DNA of 64,000 nucleotides from Streptomyces sp. Je 1-332 (GTDB lineage: Bacteria; Actinomycetota; Actinomycetes; Streptomycetales; Streptomycetaceae): positions 6,448,001 to 6,512,000 of the forward strand of contig NZ_CP160402.1 of assembly GCF_040730185.1 (NCBI RefSeq), read 5' to 3'. Below, in pieces: positions 1 to 8,836 of this stretch. The notes below the pieces were generated by a model. It ran no database searches. It saw only the letters and a program-made list of their open reading frames with translations, and was not told the DNA's origin. Position 1 is the first letter of the stretch, and each line of letters starts with the position of its first letter. Both the position numbers and the translations under genes were made by a program.

Positions 1-373
1 GCAGCTCCTCCGGCACGTCGAACCGGATCCGCAGCCCGCGCGCGGGCCGCATCCGCTGGGCCCGCTCAAGCGCCAGGCCGACGCAGGCGCCGACGCCCTC
101 CGGGTCGGGCCCGGTGCCGGGCCCCCGCTCCCCGAAGAGCAGCCGGAAGACGCCGCGCCCAAGGCCCCGAAGCTGGGCCACGGTGTGCTGCTCGCCCATC
201 GGGGCGAGGCCGAGCTCGGCGGAGATCAGCTGGTCCCACTGGTCACGGAACGCCGCGGGCTCGCCGTTCACCGCGATCACTTCGGCGGCGGACGCGGGGC
301 CGTTCGCCGTGACGAGGTAGCGGGACGTGCCGATGGGCCGTATACGGATACGGAGTTCCTCGTAGGCGAGCAT
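1..373 (-). CDS. Probable CHAT-domain protein, N-terminal fragment (cut by window edge)
   Basis: Only the first 124 codons are present; the gene continues past the left edge. The ATG is preceded by GGAGGTGA nine bases upstream, so the start is well supported. The visible part is a beta-rich region beginning MLAYEELRIRIRPIG and ending in LRIRFDVPEEL, the kind of strand that immediately precedes the caspase-like CHAT domain in Streptomyces proteins; the His/Cys protease dyad itself would lie outside the window. It sits nine bases downstream of a large TPR gene on the same strand, and CHAT proteins are commonly paired with TPR proteins. The CHAT assignment is inference from this fragment and context; what is certain is a real gene start. 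Confidence 0.55.
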   Translation of the reverse strand, partial: MLAYEELRIRIRPIGTSRYLVTANGPASAAEVIAVNGEPAAFRDQWDQLISAELGLAPMGEQHTVAQLRGLGRGVFRLLFGERGPGTGPDPEGVGACVGLALERAQRMRPARGLRIRFDVPEEL

Positions 374-382
374 CGGGCGCCG

Positions 383-2485
383 TCACCTCCCGCTCTCTGG
401 CCGCGCGGCCTCTTGCGGCGCTGCTTCTTGCCGCTCTGTCACGACGTGATCCAGGTCTGCCAGGGCCGCGTCGCGCTGCTCCGTCAGCTCGGGATCCTCG
501 GGGAAGTGGATGAGCGCGGCGTCGATCCGGTCCAGTGCTTCCCGCAGGGACGCCCTGGCCCCGGACACGCTCCCCGAACGCCACCGCCGCGCCGCGAGCC
601 CGCGCAGTACGACACTGAGGCTGACCTGCGCGCGCAGCAGATGCGGGTTGAAGGCGACGGAGCGCCTCAGGTCTGCCGCGGGTCCGTCGAGGAGGGTGCC
701 GTCCCGATTGGCCGCGGAGATGGCTCGGTCGGCGAGCAGCCGTGCCAACTGCCCCTCCAGTCGCCCGCGTTCATTCGCGCCGGTGATGGAGCGGACCGCC
801 TCCAGCGTCTCCACGGCCCGGGTCGGATCTCCCGCGCGATGCGCCGCCCGCGCCGCGCCGAGCGCGAGGTCGACGACGGCGACCTGGGTCTCGCGGTAAC
901 GGTCTGTCTCCCGGCCATGCACCAGGGCGCGCCGCCACGAGGCCGCCGCCGCGTCGAAGTCGGGCCGCTCCGTGTTGAGTTCGTGGCGCCCCAGGTCGAT
1001 CCGGGCCCGCAGCGCCAGAGCCCGGGCGTCGCGGGTGAGGCGGTGGTGCTTGTCGGGATGCCCGGCATAGGCGGGGTTCAGCTCGTCGAAGCGGGGGCAG
1101 TCCGGTTCGCAGATGGCGGCGGCGACGGCCCGTTCGCGGCAGTCGGGGCAGCGCAGTTCGGTGAGCGCGGCGAGGGCGTCGGCGGGCTTGTCCTGCTTCA
1201 GGAGGAGCTGAGCGAAGCCGAGTTCGGAGAAGGCGTAAGCCAATTGGGTGCTCCCGGTCGCGGGCCCGGTCCAGGCCCCGGCCCCGGTCGCGGTCCCGGT
1301 CGGGCTCACACTCGCGGCGAAGGCGCCGAATGCGTCGACGAGCCCGAGCCCAGTGACACGTAACGGACCGCCCACCAGAGGGGCCCGCTGCCCGGCCGCC
1401 GGGAACCCACCCGCCCCGGCCAGGATCCTGGCGGCGTCGGCCTCCCGCTGAAGCAGCGCACCGGGCGGCACACGGCCATCGGTGGCACTCTCGGGCAGCC
1501 GTCGCTCAAGCAGCTCCCGCAGATCGGCCCGGAGCCCCGCATCGAGCCCGGCCTCCACGAGCACGCCGAACCGCGCCTCGGCCGAGCCGCGCCGGTGCTC
1601 CCAGAAGGAGTCGTCATGCAGAAGCGCACCCCAGGCGGCGACACACTGCTCCCATCCCCGGCCGTCGACTCCGGCCGAGTTGAGGAGAGCGAGCCCCAGG
1701 GTGTGGGTGATCCGGTGGTCGGCGGGTCGCCGCCGAGTGGCACCCGCCAAGAGCTCAATGGCGGCTTCACGCCGCCCGCCGAGGACAAGGACAACGGCGT
1801 ACAACGGCACGAACGCATCCCCGACAGCGCCGTCCAGCGACAGGGACCCCTCAACCAGCCGAGCAGCTCGCCCAACCTCCCACCCCTCCAGACCACCACC
1901 CCACTCCACCCCACCCGCGTCCCCCTGCCCGTCCAGCACCCCCAACGCCGCCTTGCGCAGCAACAGGCCAAGGCCACCCTGCGCTCGCTCGCCCGACAGC
2001 GCGGCCATGACCCAGCGGCCGTCCGCGTCCAGCGCGTCCTCTTCCCTTGCCGTGCGCAGATCGGCCAGCGCTTCCTCGTACCGCCTCAACCGCGCTCGCA
2101 CATAAGCCCGTTGAACGCGCGATCGGGGATGTGGGCGCGTGCAGTCCAGCGCCGAGGTGAAGTACTCGTCCGCCGATGCGTACGCCCCCATGTGCGCCGC
2201 CGCGCACCCCAGCCAGTGCAGGGGATCGGACGCCTCGGGGTGCGCCTCGTGCGCCCGGCGGAAATGCACGGCCCCCTGCTCGAAGTCGCTCGCCGCGAGG
2301 CGGATCCGCCCGAGGCCCACATCGGCCCGCGCCCGGAGAGCCTCGTCGCCCCCTGCCTCGCCCCCGGTCAGGGCCAGCGCCGCCAGGAAGTCCCGCTCGG
2401 CGGCTTCGAAGGCGCGGCGCGCCAGGCTCGACTCGGCCCTCGCGCACACATGTTCCGCGCCGCTTTGGTCCGTCTGCGGCCCCAC
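383..2485 (-). CDS. Large TPR (tetratricopeptide) repeat protein
   Basis: A 700-residue protein. I chose the GTG at 2485 (VGPQTDQSGAEH), because the frame further upstream reads antisense-like sequence over the preceding gene. Helical repeats rich in A/L/R are visible from about residue 20 (ARRAFEAAERDFLAALAL) through 200, and again in the C-terminal third (FAQLLLKQDKPADALAAL, then paired helices to the end), as in TPR solenoids. A cysteine cluster (CPDC, later CEPDC) near two thirds of the protein could bind metal. It starts inside the end of the small gene upstream (26-nt separation between start and that stop) and is followed nine bases later by the probable CHAT gene, so the three look co-transcribed. 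TPR solenoids are protein-binding; here it probably senses or presents a partner to the CHAT protein. Function otherwise unknown. Confidence 0.75.
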   Translation of the reverse strand: MGPQTDQSGAEHVCARAESSLARRAFEAAERDFLAALALTGGEAGGDEALRARADVGLGRIRLAASDFEQGAVHFRRAHEAHPEASDPLHWLGCAAAHMGAYASADEYFTSALDCTRPHPRSRVQRAYVRARLRRYEEALADLRTAREEDALDADGRWVMAALSGERAQGGLGLLLRKAALGVLDGQGDAGGVEWGGGLEGWEVGRAARLVEGSLSLDGAVGDAFVPLYAVVLVLGGRREAAIELLAGATRRRPADHRITHTLGLALLNSAGVDGRGWEQCVAAWGALLHDDSFWEHRRGSAEARFGVLVEAGLDAGLRADLRELLERRLPESATDGRVPPGALLQREADAARILAGAGGFPAAGQRAPLVGGPLRVTGLGLVDAFGAFAASVSPTGTATGAGAWTGPATGSTQLAYAFSELGFAQLLLKQDKPADALAALTELRCPDCRERAVAAAICEPDCPRFDELNPAYAGHPDKHHRLTRDARALALRARIDLGRHELNTERPDFDAAAASWRRALVHGRETDRYRETQVAVVDLALGAARAAHRAGDPTRAVETLEAVRSITGANERGRLEGQLARLLADRAISAANRDGTLLDGPAADLRRSVAFNPHLLRAQVSLSVVLRGLAARRWRSGSVSGARASLREALDRIDAALIHFPEDPELTEQRDAALADLDHVVTERQEAAPQEAARPESGR

Positions 2486-2510
2486 CTCACCACCCCCGAT
2501 CCCCGGCGGG

Positions 2511-2993
2511 TCAGCCGGCGGCCGCCTCGTCCAGTTCGGAGCGCCAGCGGCCCTGTTCCTTGTCGTAGTGCAGCGGACCCTCGCTGAAGTGAGCCAGGTC
2601 GAGGGCGAGGAGCTGGTCGTACGCCGCGCCCGGCAGGCCCGGCTCCAGGACCACCCGCAGTCCCGTACGCCGGTCCTGGAGCACCAGGGGGCGAGGGGCG
2701 GAAGTGGCAGGGGCCGCGGGGTCCGTCGTGCGCGGCGACCTGCGTACGACATCCTTCAGCGCCGTGTACGAGTCCTTCACCGCCTCCGCGCCAAGACCGC
2801 TCAGGAACGCCTGCAGTGGCAGGGACGCCAGCATGATCCAGGGGATCTCCGCCGCGCCCCGATGGTCGACCGTGCGGCGCACCCGGGCCGTGTGGACGCC
2901 CAGGCCTTCCAGAGCGGAGACCAGATCCCGCCGCAGGTCGTCGGGGGCGTCCCGGTCGAGAAGCAGCTCCGCGGGCAGCGGGGCGTCGGTCAT
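2511..2993 (-). CDS. Small unknown protein heading the TPR/CHAT cluster
   Basis: A 160-residue protein starting MTDAPLPAELLLDRDAPDD. It has an N-terminal alpha/beta stretch, a conserved-looking hydrophobic segment around residues 50-75 (IPWIMLASLPLQAFLSGLG) followed by an amphipathic helix, a proline-rich linker, and a C-terminal beta segment ending in YDKEQGRWRSELDEA. The hydrophobic stretch could be a membrane-proximal or buried helix. It is the first gene of a probable three-gene unit with the TPR and CHAT genes. Small constant components of this general shape accompany effector modules in actinomycete conflict systems, but I cannot assign it to a named family from sequence alone. Confidence 0.7.
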   Translation of the reverse strand: MTDAPLPAELLLDRDAPDDLRRDLVSALEGLGVHTARVRRTVDHRGAAEIPWIMLASLPLQAFLSGLGAEAVKDSYTALKDVVRRSPRTTDPAAPATSAPRPLVLQDRRTGLRVVLEPGLPGAAYDQLLALDLAHFSEGPLHYDKEQGRWRSELDEAAAG

Positions 2994-3103
2994 GTGGGCG
3001 GTCCTTCCCGGTCGGCTGGTGTCGGGCGTGGTCTCGTCGCTGACGTGGAAGCTGATCTCCGTCCCGCAGCCTAGAGGCGGCCACCGCGCCGGTGCGGGGA
3101 AAC

Positions 3104-4324
3104 CTACGATTCCGCCGCCGCGGCTTCCACCGCCTTCCGCTCCAGCTCGGCCAGGAGCGCGCCGGTGGCAGCCCGGCCCCGGTCGGTGTCCTGCAGCGAG
3201 TGGAGCTGACGCTGTGCCCGTATCGCCTGGGTGTAGTCACCGATGAGCTCGAACTCCTCGCGGAGGAACGCTAGTTGCGGCCGACTGGGGTTGGTGGCGT
3301 CGAGCTCCCTGATCAGGTAGGCGCGGGCCTGCTCCACCATCCCCTGCTCCCGCGCCAGCTCCAGCCAGGTGCATTCCAGTTCGTCGTCCGGGTCCACCCC
3401 ATAGTTGGAGTCATCGAACGAGCGCGCCCACTCCCGGACTTCACCGGCCTCCTCCGGAAGCCCGGCCAGGCCGCACCAGGTGTCGTACGTCGTCTCGTGG
3501 ACCTCGCGCAGCAGCGGTAGGTCCTCGGGCAGGCACTGGAGTCCCACGAGGACGACGGCGAGCCGCAGTTCGTCGGACATGGAGGCGTCCGCCTCGTGCT
3601 TGAGGAGGTGGCGCAGGAGGGTGTGGTCCGTGTTCCGCCGGTCGTACTGCGCGGCGCGGAGCACCGCCACCCTGCGCCCGCGGTTCCCGGCCACGCCGTC
3701 CCAGACCGTGCGGTCGCCCGTCCGCAGCAGGGCCAGGTCGGTGCGCCCCTTGGCGAGCACCTGTTCCCACAGGGGCGGGCGGGGGTGGGGGTCGAGACGC
3801 CGGTACGCCAGGTGCTCGACCGCGTTGAGGAGGAGGTGGTCCGGTTCGGTGTGCAGGAGCGCCGCGTGCAGGCGCGCGACCAGCTGCACGGGGGAGCGCT
3901 CGGGGAGCCCGAGCGCGCCGCGCAGCTCGGTGCGGCGCTCGTCGAGATCGGGCACGCAGTCCTCGCGGAAGTCGCCCTCCGTGTCGGCGATCTCGGCGAG
4001 TATCCGCGCCTCGCCGTCGGTCGGCGACAGGCCTACGTAGTCCTGCCAGCCGGGCAGCCCGACGAGGATCTCCAGGGCTTCGTCCACGCTGTCCCCGATG
4101 GTCCCGGCGGCCCCCTCGGAATCGGCGTACAGCACGGAACCGTCCCCGCACACGAAATACGTGCCCCCGGAATCGTCCCCCGCGATCGGTTCCAGCGGAC
4201 CGCCCGACGCGAGGCGTACCTCTTCGACGTGGTCCGCGCGGGACAGGTCGAATGCGAAAGGGAACGCGGCCAGCTCGGCCAGGCGTGGATCCTGTCGCAG
4301 CAGGCGGAGTGCACGTTCGGTCAT
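3104..4324 (-). CDS. Unknown protein, SUKH/SMI1-like N-terminus, helical C-terminus
   Basis: A 406-residue cytoplasmic protein with ATG start and no signal or membrane segment. Residues 1-95 (RALRLLRQDPRLAELAAFPF, then GGTYFVCGDGSVLYADSEG and a closing VDEALEILVGLP helix) resemble the layout of SMI1/KNR4-type (SUKH) domains, which often act as immunity proteins or scaffolds. The remainder is helical with repeated 35-40 residue pairs, and could be another TPR-like or HEAT-like solenoid. It lies 110 bp upstream of the small/TPR/CHAT group on the same strand, so it may belong to it, though the gap allows a separate promoter. The SUKH resemblance is by eye and moderate at best. Confidence 0.6.
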   Translation of the reverse strand: MTERALRLLRQDPRLAELAAFPFAFDLSRADHVEEVRLASGGPLEPIAGDDSGGTYFVCGDGSVLYADSEGAAGTIGDSVDEALEILVGLPGWQDYVGLSPTDGEARILAEIADTEGDFREDCVPDLDERRTELRGALGLPERSPVQLVARLHAALLHTEPDHLLLNAVEHLAYRRLDPHPRPPLWEQVLAKGRTDLALLRTGDRTVWDGVAGNRGRRVAVLRAAQYDRRNTDHTLLRHLLKHEADASMSDELRLAVVLVGLQCLPEDLPLLREVHETTYDTWCGLAGLPEEAGEVREWARSFDDSNYGVDPDDELECTWLELAREQGMVEQARAYLIRELDATNPSRPQLAFLREEFELIGDYTQAIRAQRQLHSLQDTDRGRAATGALLAELERKAVEAAAAES

Positions 4325-4577
4325 GCTTCGAAAGTAACAGCGGTCACTGACAGCAGACCCACAACAGGACTCCCCAATTCCCTATGCGCTTTCCGATACT
4401 TTTACTGCGGAATGGGAGATTCGCGGAACTGTGCCGGGGGTGCCGGGAGTCTTCTCATGTGAGGGGGCGGCCACTGACCAGGCCGCTCAACCGGCCTCAG
4501 AGCAGGGGAATTCGGGGCATTCGGCCCCAGGGCTGAGGCGCATTGCGTATGCATTGATCAACACGGGGGTGTTCATC

Positions 4578-6485
4578 TTGACCGACATCATTGAGCGCAT
4601 CGCGGAGAGCCTCACGGAGCGCCCGGCGGGGAGGCCGGCGGAGGAGTCGACGGGGGAACTGACGCCGTACGTCACGCCGCTGCCGGTGCCGCCGGTCCTG
4701 CGGCCGGACTCCGTCGACGTACGCGACGAGACCGATGTGCCGGCGGAGACCGAGGTCGCGCTGCGCCCGGCCTGGATCCGTCTGCACCCGCAGCTGCCGC
4801 CGACCCTGATGTGGGGGTACGACGGATGTGTGCCGGGGCCGACGATCGAGGTGCGGCGCGGCAGGCGCGTCCGGATCGCGTGGACCAACCGCATCCCGAA
4901 CGGCGCCGAGTATCCGGTCACTTCAGTAGAGGTGCCGCAGGCCGTCCCGAGCCCCGCCACCCTGCCGGGGCGCGCGGGCGTCGAGCCGAACAAGGACGTG
5001 GCCGCGCTGCCGCCCTGGTCGGTGACGCACCTGCACGGCGCGCAGACCGGCGGGGGCAACGACGGATGGGCGGACAACGCCGTGGGGCCCGGCGACGCGC
5101 AACTGTCCGAGTACCCGAACGACCACCAGGCGGTGCAGTGGTGGTATCACGACCACGCCATGAACATCACCCGCTGGAACCTCCAGGCGGGGCTGTACGG
5201 CACGTATCTGGTGCGGGACGACGAAGAGGACGCGCTCCATCTCCCCTGCGGGGAGCGGGAGATCCCGTTGCTGCTCGCCGACCGTAACCTGGACACGGAC
5301 GAGGACGGACGTCTGAACGGCCGCCTGCTGCACAAGACCGTCATCGTCCAGGCCGAGAACCCCGAGACGGGCAAGCCGGTCTCGCTCCCCTTCACGGGCC
5401 CGTACAGCACGGTGAACGGCCGCATCTGGCCGTACGCGGACGTCGACGCGGCCTGGCACCGCTTCCGCCTGGTGAACGCGTCGAACGCCCGTATCTACGA
5501 CCTCGTCCTCGTCGACGAGGACAACAACCCGGTCCGGGGTGTGATGCACCAGATCGGCAGTGACGGCGGCCTGTTGCCGCGTCCCGTGCCGGTCGACTTC
5601 GACGAGGAGCTGCCCACGCTCACCGTCGCGCCGGCCGAGCGTATGGACCTCCTGATCGACTTCCGTGCCCTCGCGGGCACGCGGGTGCGTCTGGTGAACA
5701 AGGGCCGCGACGAGGCCCCCGGGGTGCCCGACCCGGCGAACGACGTGCGCTACCCGCAGGTCATGGAGTTCCGGGTGCGGGACGCCGAGGTCGAGGACCC
5801 CTTCGCGCTCCCGGAGATCCTCTCGGGCTCGTTCCGCCCGCTGAGCCATGACGTCGAGCACGGCCACCGCCTGATCGTCCTGACGCCGCCCGCCACCAAG
5901 GGCGGCGGAGGACATCCGGAGATCTGGGAGATGACCGAGGTCAAGGACGCGGGCGACATCCGGGTCCCGACCGAGGGAGTCATCCAGCTGCGGGGCGCCG
6001 ACGGCAAGACGAAGACCTACCGCCGCACCGCCCGCACCTTCAACGACGGTCTCGGCTTCACCATCGCCGAGGGCAGCCACGAACAGTGGAGCTTCCTGAA
6101 CCTCGCGGTGGACCCACCGGTCACCCACCCCATGCACATCCACCTGGCCGACTTCCAGCTCCTCGGCCGCGACGCGTACGACGTCTCGGGCTTCGACGTC
6201 ACCGTGGGCGGCACCCTCGCGCCGGTCGCCTTCGACCCGAAGAGGGAGATCCCCCTCGCCCCGAACGAGCGGGGGTGGAAGGACGTCTTCCTGGTGCCGG
6301 GCGGACAACTCCTGCGGGTGATGGGCAAGTTCGACGGGGCGTACGGCCGCTTCATGTACCACTGCCACCTCCTGGAACACGAGGACATGGGCATGATGCG
6401 GCCCTTCGTCGTCATGCCGAAGGAGGCCCTGAAGTTCGACCACGGCGCGGGACACGGCGGCCACGAGGGAGGTCACACGGGCTGA
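4578..6485 (+). CDS. Phenoxazinone synthase-type multicopper oxidase
   Basis: A multicopper oxidase of the PhsA/EpoA group, oxidising o-aminophenols or other phenolics with reduction of O2 to water. All four copper motifs are visible in order: HLHG, WYHDH, HPMHIH and [14 protein letters not shown] place the start at the TTG at 4578 (reading [12 protein letters not shown]) because GGGGGT lies seven bases upstream and the length, 635 aa, then matches PhsA-type enzymes; the frame is open to a GTG at 4431. No Tat or Sec signal is seen with the TTG start, consistent with the cytoplasmic members of this group. No actinomycin-type biosynthetic genes are nearby, so the substrate is unknown; roles in pigment or development-linked oxidation are possible. 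Confidence 0.9.
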   Translation: MTDIIERIAESLTERPAGRPAEESTGELTPYVTPLPVPPVLRPDSVDVRDETDVPAETEVALRPAWIRLHPQLPPTLMWGYDGCVPGPTIEVRRGRRVRIAWTNRIPNGAEYPVTSVEVPQAVPSPATLPGRAGVEPNKDVAALPPWSVTHLHGAQTGGGNDGWADNAVGPGDAQLSEYPNDHQAVQWWYHDHAMNITRWNLQAGLYGTYLVRDDEEDALHLPCGEREIPLLLADRNLDTDEDGRLNGRLLHKTVIVQAENPETGKPVSLPFTGPYSTVNGRIWPYADVDAAWHRFRLVNASNARIYDLVLVDEDNNPVRGVMHQIGSDGGLLPRPVPVDFDEELPTLTVAPAERMDLLIDFRALAGTRVRLVNKGRDEAPGVPDPANDVRYPQVMEFRVRDAEVEDPFALPEILSGSFRPLSHDVEHGHRLIVLTPPATKGGGGHPEIWEMTEVKDAGDIRVPTEGVIQLRGADGKTKTYRRTARTFNDGLGFTIAEGSHEQWSFLNLAVDPPVTHPMHIHLADFQLLGRDAYDVSGFDVTVGGTLAPVAFDPKREIPLAPNERGWKDVFLVPGGQLLRVMGKFDGAYGRFMYHCHLLEHEDMGMMRPFVVMPKEALKFDHGAGHGGHEGGHTG

Positions 6486-6569
6486 CGGCGGCCGCACACC
6501 TGGACGTCACTCTTTCGTGAATCGTCGCGCCGGGTGACGCCGGGTAGTTCTGTGGCCGGAGGCGAGCCC

Positions 6570-7373
6570 ATGGAACAGACTGCGTTGCGTCCCAAGCCGA
6601 TGCCCGGACAGGAATCGGGGCCGGGCGGCGAATACGGCAGAGTCGGCAGATTCGGCGCCGGGCGGAGGTTCGGCATCGGGCGGAAGACCCGCGGCGGGCG
6701 GACACCCGGCACGGGCCGCAGAGGCGGGTCCGGCTCCGGCTCCGGGTCCGGAGCCGGACCCGGGGCCAGGTCCGGCCACCGTCCGCACGCCGCGCGGCGG
6801 CGCGGACGGCGGCTGATCACCCTGCTCTTCGGGCTGCTCTTCTCGGCGGTCCTCGTGTTGACGGGGGTGGGCCTTGGCACCGTCAGCGCTACGGTCATAG
6901 GCATGAGCAAGCTCGCCGACATGCAGAAGCAGGCGCAGAAGCAGGCGCAGGCGCAGGGCGACGCCAAGGGCAAGGGTGCACAGGCCCCACCGGGCGGCCC
7001 CGCGGGGCCCGGCGCCCCTGCCGCTCCGGGTACGGCGCCCAAGCCCGCCACCCCGCCGAAGCCGCCGCGGAAGGAGCCCGACAAGGCACGGGAGCGGACC
7101 GCCGCGCGCCCCACGCTCGGCGTCGAGGCCGTCGACGCCCCCAAGGGCGCGGGGGCCCTGCTCGTGGGCGTGCACAGCCCGGGTCCGGGCTATACCGCCG
7201 GTCTCGTACGCGGTGACGTACTGCTCGCCCTCGGCAAGACCCGCGTCACGTCGGCCAAGGCCCTGGCGGCCGCGGTCGCCGCAGCCGCACCGGGGAGGAA
7301 CGTCACTGTGACCGTCCGCCACGCGAGCGGAGGGCGGCAGCTGCTGTCGGTGACGCCGGGCTTCGTGACATGA
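6570..7373 (+). CDS. Membrane-anchored PDZ-domain protein
   Basis: A 267-residue protein. The ATG at 6570 has GGAGG eight bases upstream. The first 75 residues are a Gly/Arg/Ser-rich cytoplasmic tail with GSGSGSG runs; a single membrane helix follows (LITLLFGLLFSAVLVLTGV), then a charged coiled stretch (KLADMQKQAQKQAQAQ), a Pro/Lys-rich linker, and a C-terminal PDZ domain (PTLGVEAVDAPKGAGALLVG through VRHASGGRQLLSV). PDZ domains in such proteins bind C-terminal tails of partners and are typical of HtrA proteases, but no protease domain is present here. Its stop codon lies within the first unit of a 15-bp tandem array. It may scaffold or regulate envelope proteolysis; no partner can be named. 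Confidence 0.8.
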   Translation: MEQTALRPKPMPGQESGPGGEYGRVGRFGAGRRFGIGRKTRGGRTPGTGRRGGSGSGSGSGAGPGARSGHRPHAARRRGRRLITLLFGLLFSAVLVLTGVGLGTVSATVIGMSKLADMQKQAQKQAQAQGDAKGKGAQAPPGGPAGPGAPAAPGTAPKPATPPKPPRKEPDKARERTAARPTLGVEAVDAPKGAGALLVGVHSPGPGYTAGLVRGDVLLALGKTRVTSAKALAAAVAAAAPGRNVTVTVRHASGGRQLLSVTPGFVT

Positions 7374-7461
7374 GGTGGCGTGCGGTGAGCTGGCGCGCGG
7401 CGAGGTGGCGTGCGGCGACGTGGAGTGCGGTGAGCTGGCGTGCGGCGAGGTGGCATGGCGT
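7372..7461. repeat. Six degenerate 15-bp tandem repeats
   Basis: Six consecutive 15-bp units follow the pattern GAGGTGGCGTGCGGT, at 7372, 7387, 7402, 7417, 7432 and 7447, each differing at one to four positions. The array starts on the stop codon of the PDZ gene. Because the period is five codons, a plus-strand reading frame through it gives a repeated ACGEL/ACGEV pentapeptide, but I see no convincing ribosome binding site for a separate gene. The 7462-7610 stretch after it is non-coding and ends with GGAGGCCCC before the peptidase start. Confidence 0.85.
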
Positions 7462-7610
7462 GACATGACGGGAGGGGTCCGCCGCGAATCGGCTCGCGCA
7501 CGCGCCAGGGCAGGGGCAGGATCGGCACCACCGGTACCGCGCGGTACCGCCGTACCCGCCGTCCCGCCGAACCGCCGTGCACGCCGCAGCGAGCAGCCCT
7601 GGAGGCCCCC

Positions 7611-8759
7611 ATGACCGGCACCCCCGCGACCGGTACAACCGGCACCCCCGCACCCTTCACCTCCGACGACTACAAGGCCCGCATGGACCGCGCCGCGGCC
7701 GACGCGGCGGACGCGGGGCTCGCCGGGCTGCTGGTCGCGCCGGGCCCCGACATGGTCTGGCTCACCGGCTACCGGCCCACCGCCGACACCGAGCGCCTCA
7801 CCGTCCTCGTGCTCGCCGCGGGGCAGGAGCCGGTGCTCGTGGTGCCCACCCTGGAGGCCCCGGACGCGGAGCTTGCCGCGGGCGCGAGGGCGCTCTCCTT
7901 GCGGGACTGGACCGACGGCAAGGATCCCTATGCGGCGACCGCGCCGCTCCTGGACGTCGACGGCCGCTTCGGGATCAGTGACAACTCCTGGGCCATGCAT
8001 CTCCTCGGCTTCCAGAAGGAGCTGCCGAACACCTCCTACGTGTCCCTCACCGAGGCCCTCCCCATGCTGCGGGCCGTCAAGGACGCCGCCGAGCTGGAGC
8101 GCCTCGCTGCCGCGGGCGCCGCCGCGGACTCCGCGTACGAAGAAATCAAGAAGGTCCCCTTCGCGGGCCGCAAGGAGACGGACATCGCCGCCGATCTCGC
8201 CGACCTGCTGCGGCGGTTCGGGCACTCCCAGGTCGACTTCACCGTCGTCGGCTCGGGGCCGAACGGCGCCAACCCGCACCACGAGGCGAGCGCGCGCGTC
8301 ATCGAACACGGCGACATGGTCGTCCTGGACTTCGGCGGCCTGCTGCACGGTTACGGCTCCGACACCTCGCGCACGGTGCACGTGGGTGAGCCGGGGGCCG
8401 AGGAGCAGCGCGTCCACGACATCGTCCGCGAGGCGCAGGAGGCGGGGTGCCGGGCGGTGCGGCCCGGCACCGCCTGCCAGGACGTCGACAGGGCGGCGCG
8501 GGCGGTGATCGCCGATGCCGGGTACGGCGAGCAGTTCATCCACCGCACCGGGCACGGCATCGGCGTCACCACCCATGAGCCGCCCTACATGATCGAGGGC
8601 GAGGAACTGCCGCTCGTGCCCGGCATGTGCTTCTCCGTGGAGCCCGGCATCTATCTGCCGGGCCGCTTCGGCGTGCGCATCGAGGACATAGTGACGGTCA
8701 CCGAGGACGGCGTACGGCGCCTCAACTCCACGCCGCGAGAGCTGGCGATCGTCAACTGA
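7611..8759 (+). CDS. M24-family Xaa-Pro aminopeptidase / dipeptidase
   Basis: A 382-residue metallopeptidase of the pita-bread fold that removes residues N-terminal to proline or cleaves X-Pro dipeptides. The N-terminal creatinase-like domain spans roughly residues 15-140. The catalytic half carries the dinuclear metal ligands in the usual order: VLDFGGLLHGYGSDTSRT (two Asp), GTGHGIG-type segment HRTGHGIGVTTHEPP (His), SVEPGIY (Glu) and VRIEDIVTVTEDG (Glu). The ATG at 7611 is preceded by GGAGG. It stands alone after the PDZ gene; the downstream neighbour is on the other strand. Confidence 0.93.
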   Translation: MTGTPATGTTGTPAPFTSDDYKARMDRAAADAADAGLAGLLVAPGPDMVWLTGYRPTADTERLTVLVLAAGQEPVLVVPTLEAPDAELAAGARALSLRDWTDGKDPYAATAPLLDVDGRFGISDNSWAMHLLGFQKELPNTSYVSLTEALPMLRAVKDAAELERLAAAGAAADSAYEEIKKVPFAGRKETDIAADLADLLRRFGHSQVDFTVVGSGPNGANPHHEASARVIEHGDMVVLDFGGLLHGYGSDTSRTVHVGEPGAEEQRVHDIVREAQEAGCRAVRPGTACQDVDRAARAVIADAGYGEQFIHRTGHGIGVTTHEPPYMIEGEELPLVPGMCFSVEPGIYLPGRFGVRIEDIVTVTEDGVRRLNSTPRELAIVN

Positions 8760-8836
8760 CCGCCCCCGTAGGCCTCATCCCGTAGACCTACCCCATCCCG
8801 TGACCTGCCTCCTCCCGTAGCCTCATCCCGTAGTGC

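Noticed and set aside
4578..6485. Bacterial spore-coat laccase (CotA) or bilirubin oxidase assignment
   Set aside because: N-terminal MTDIIERI-type sequence and domain spacing match the phenoxazinone synthase group better.
7375..7614. A 79-codon ORF with an ACGEL pentapeptide repeat, resembling a pentapeptide-repeat protein
   Set aside because: It is produced by the 15-bp DNA array, has no ribosome binding site, and its second half is non-repetitive Arg/Pro-rich sequence.
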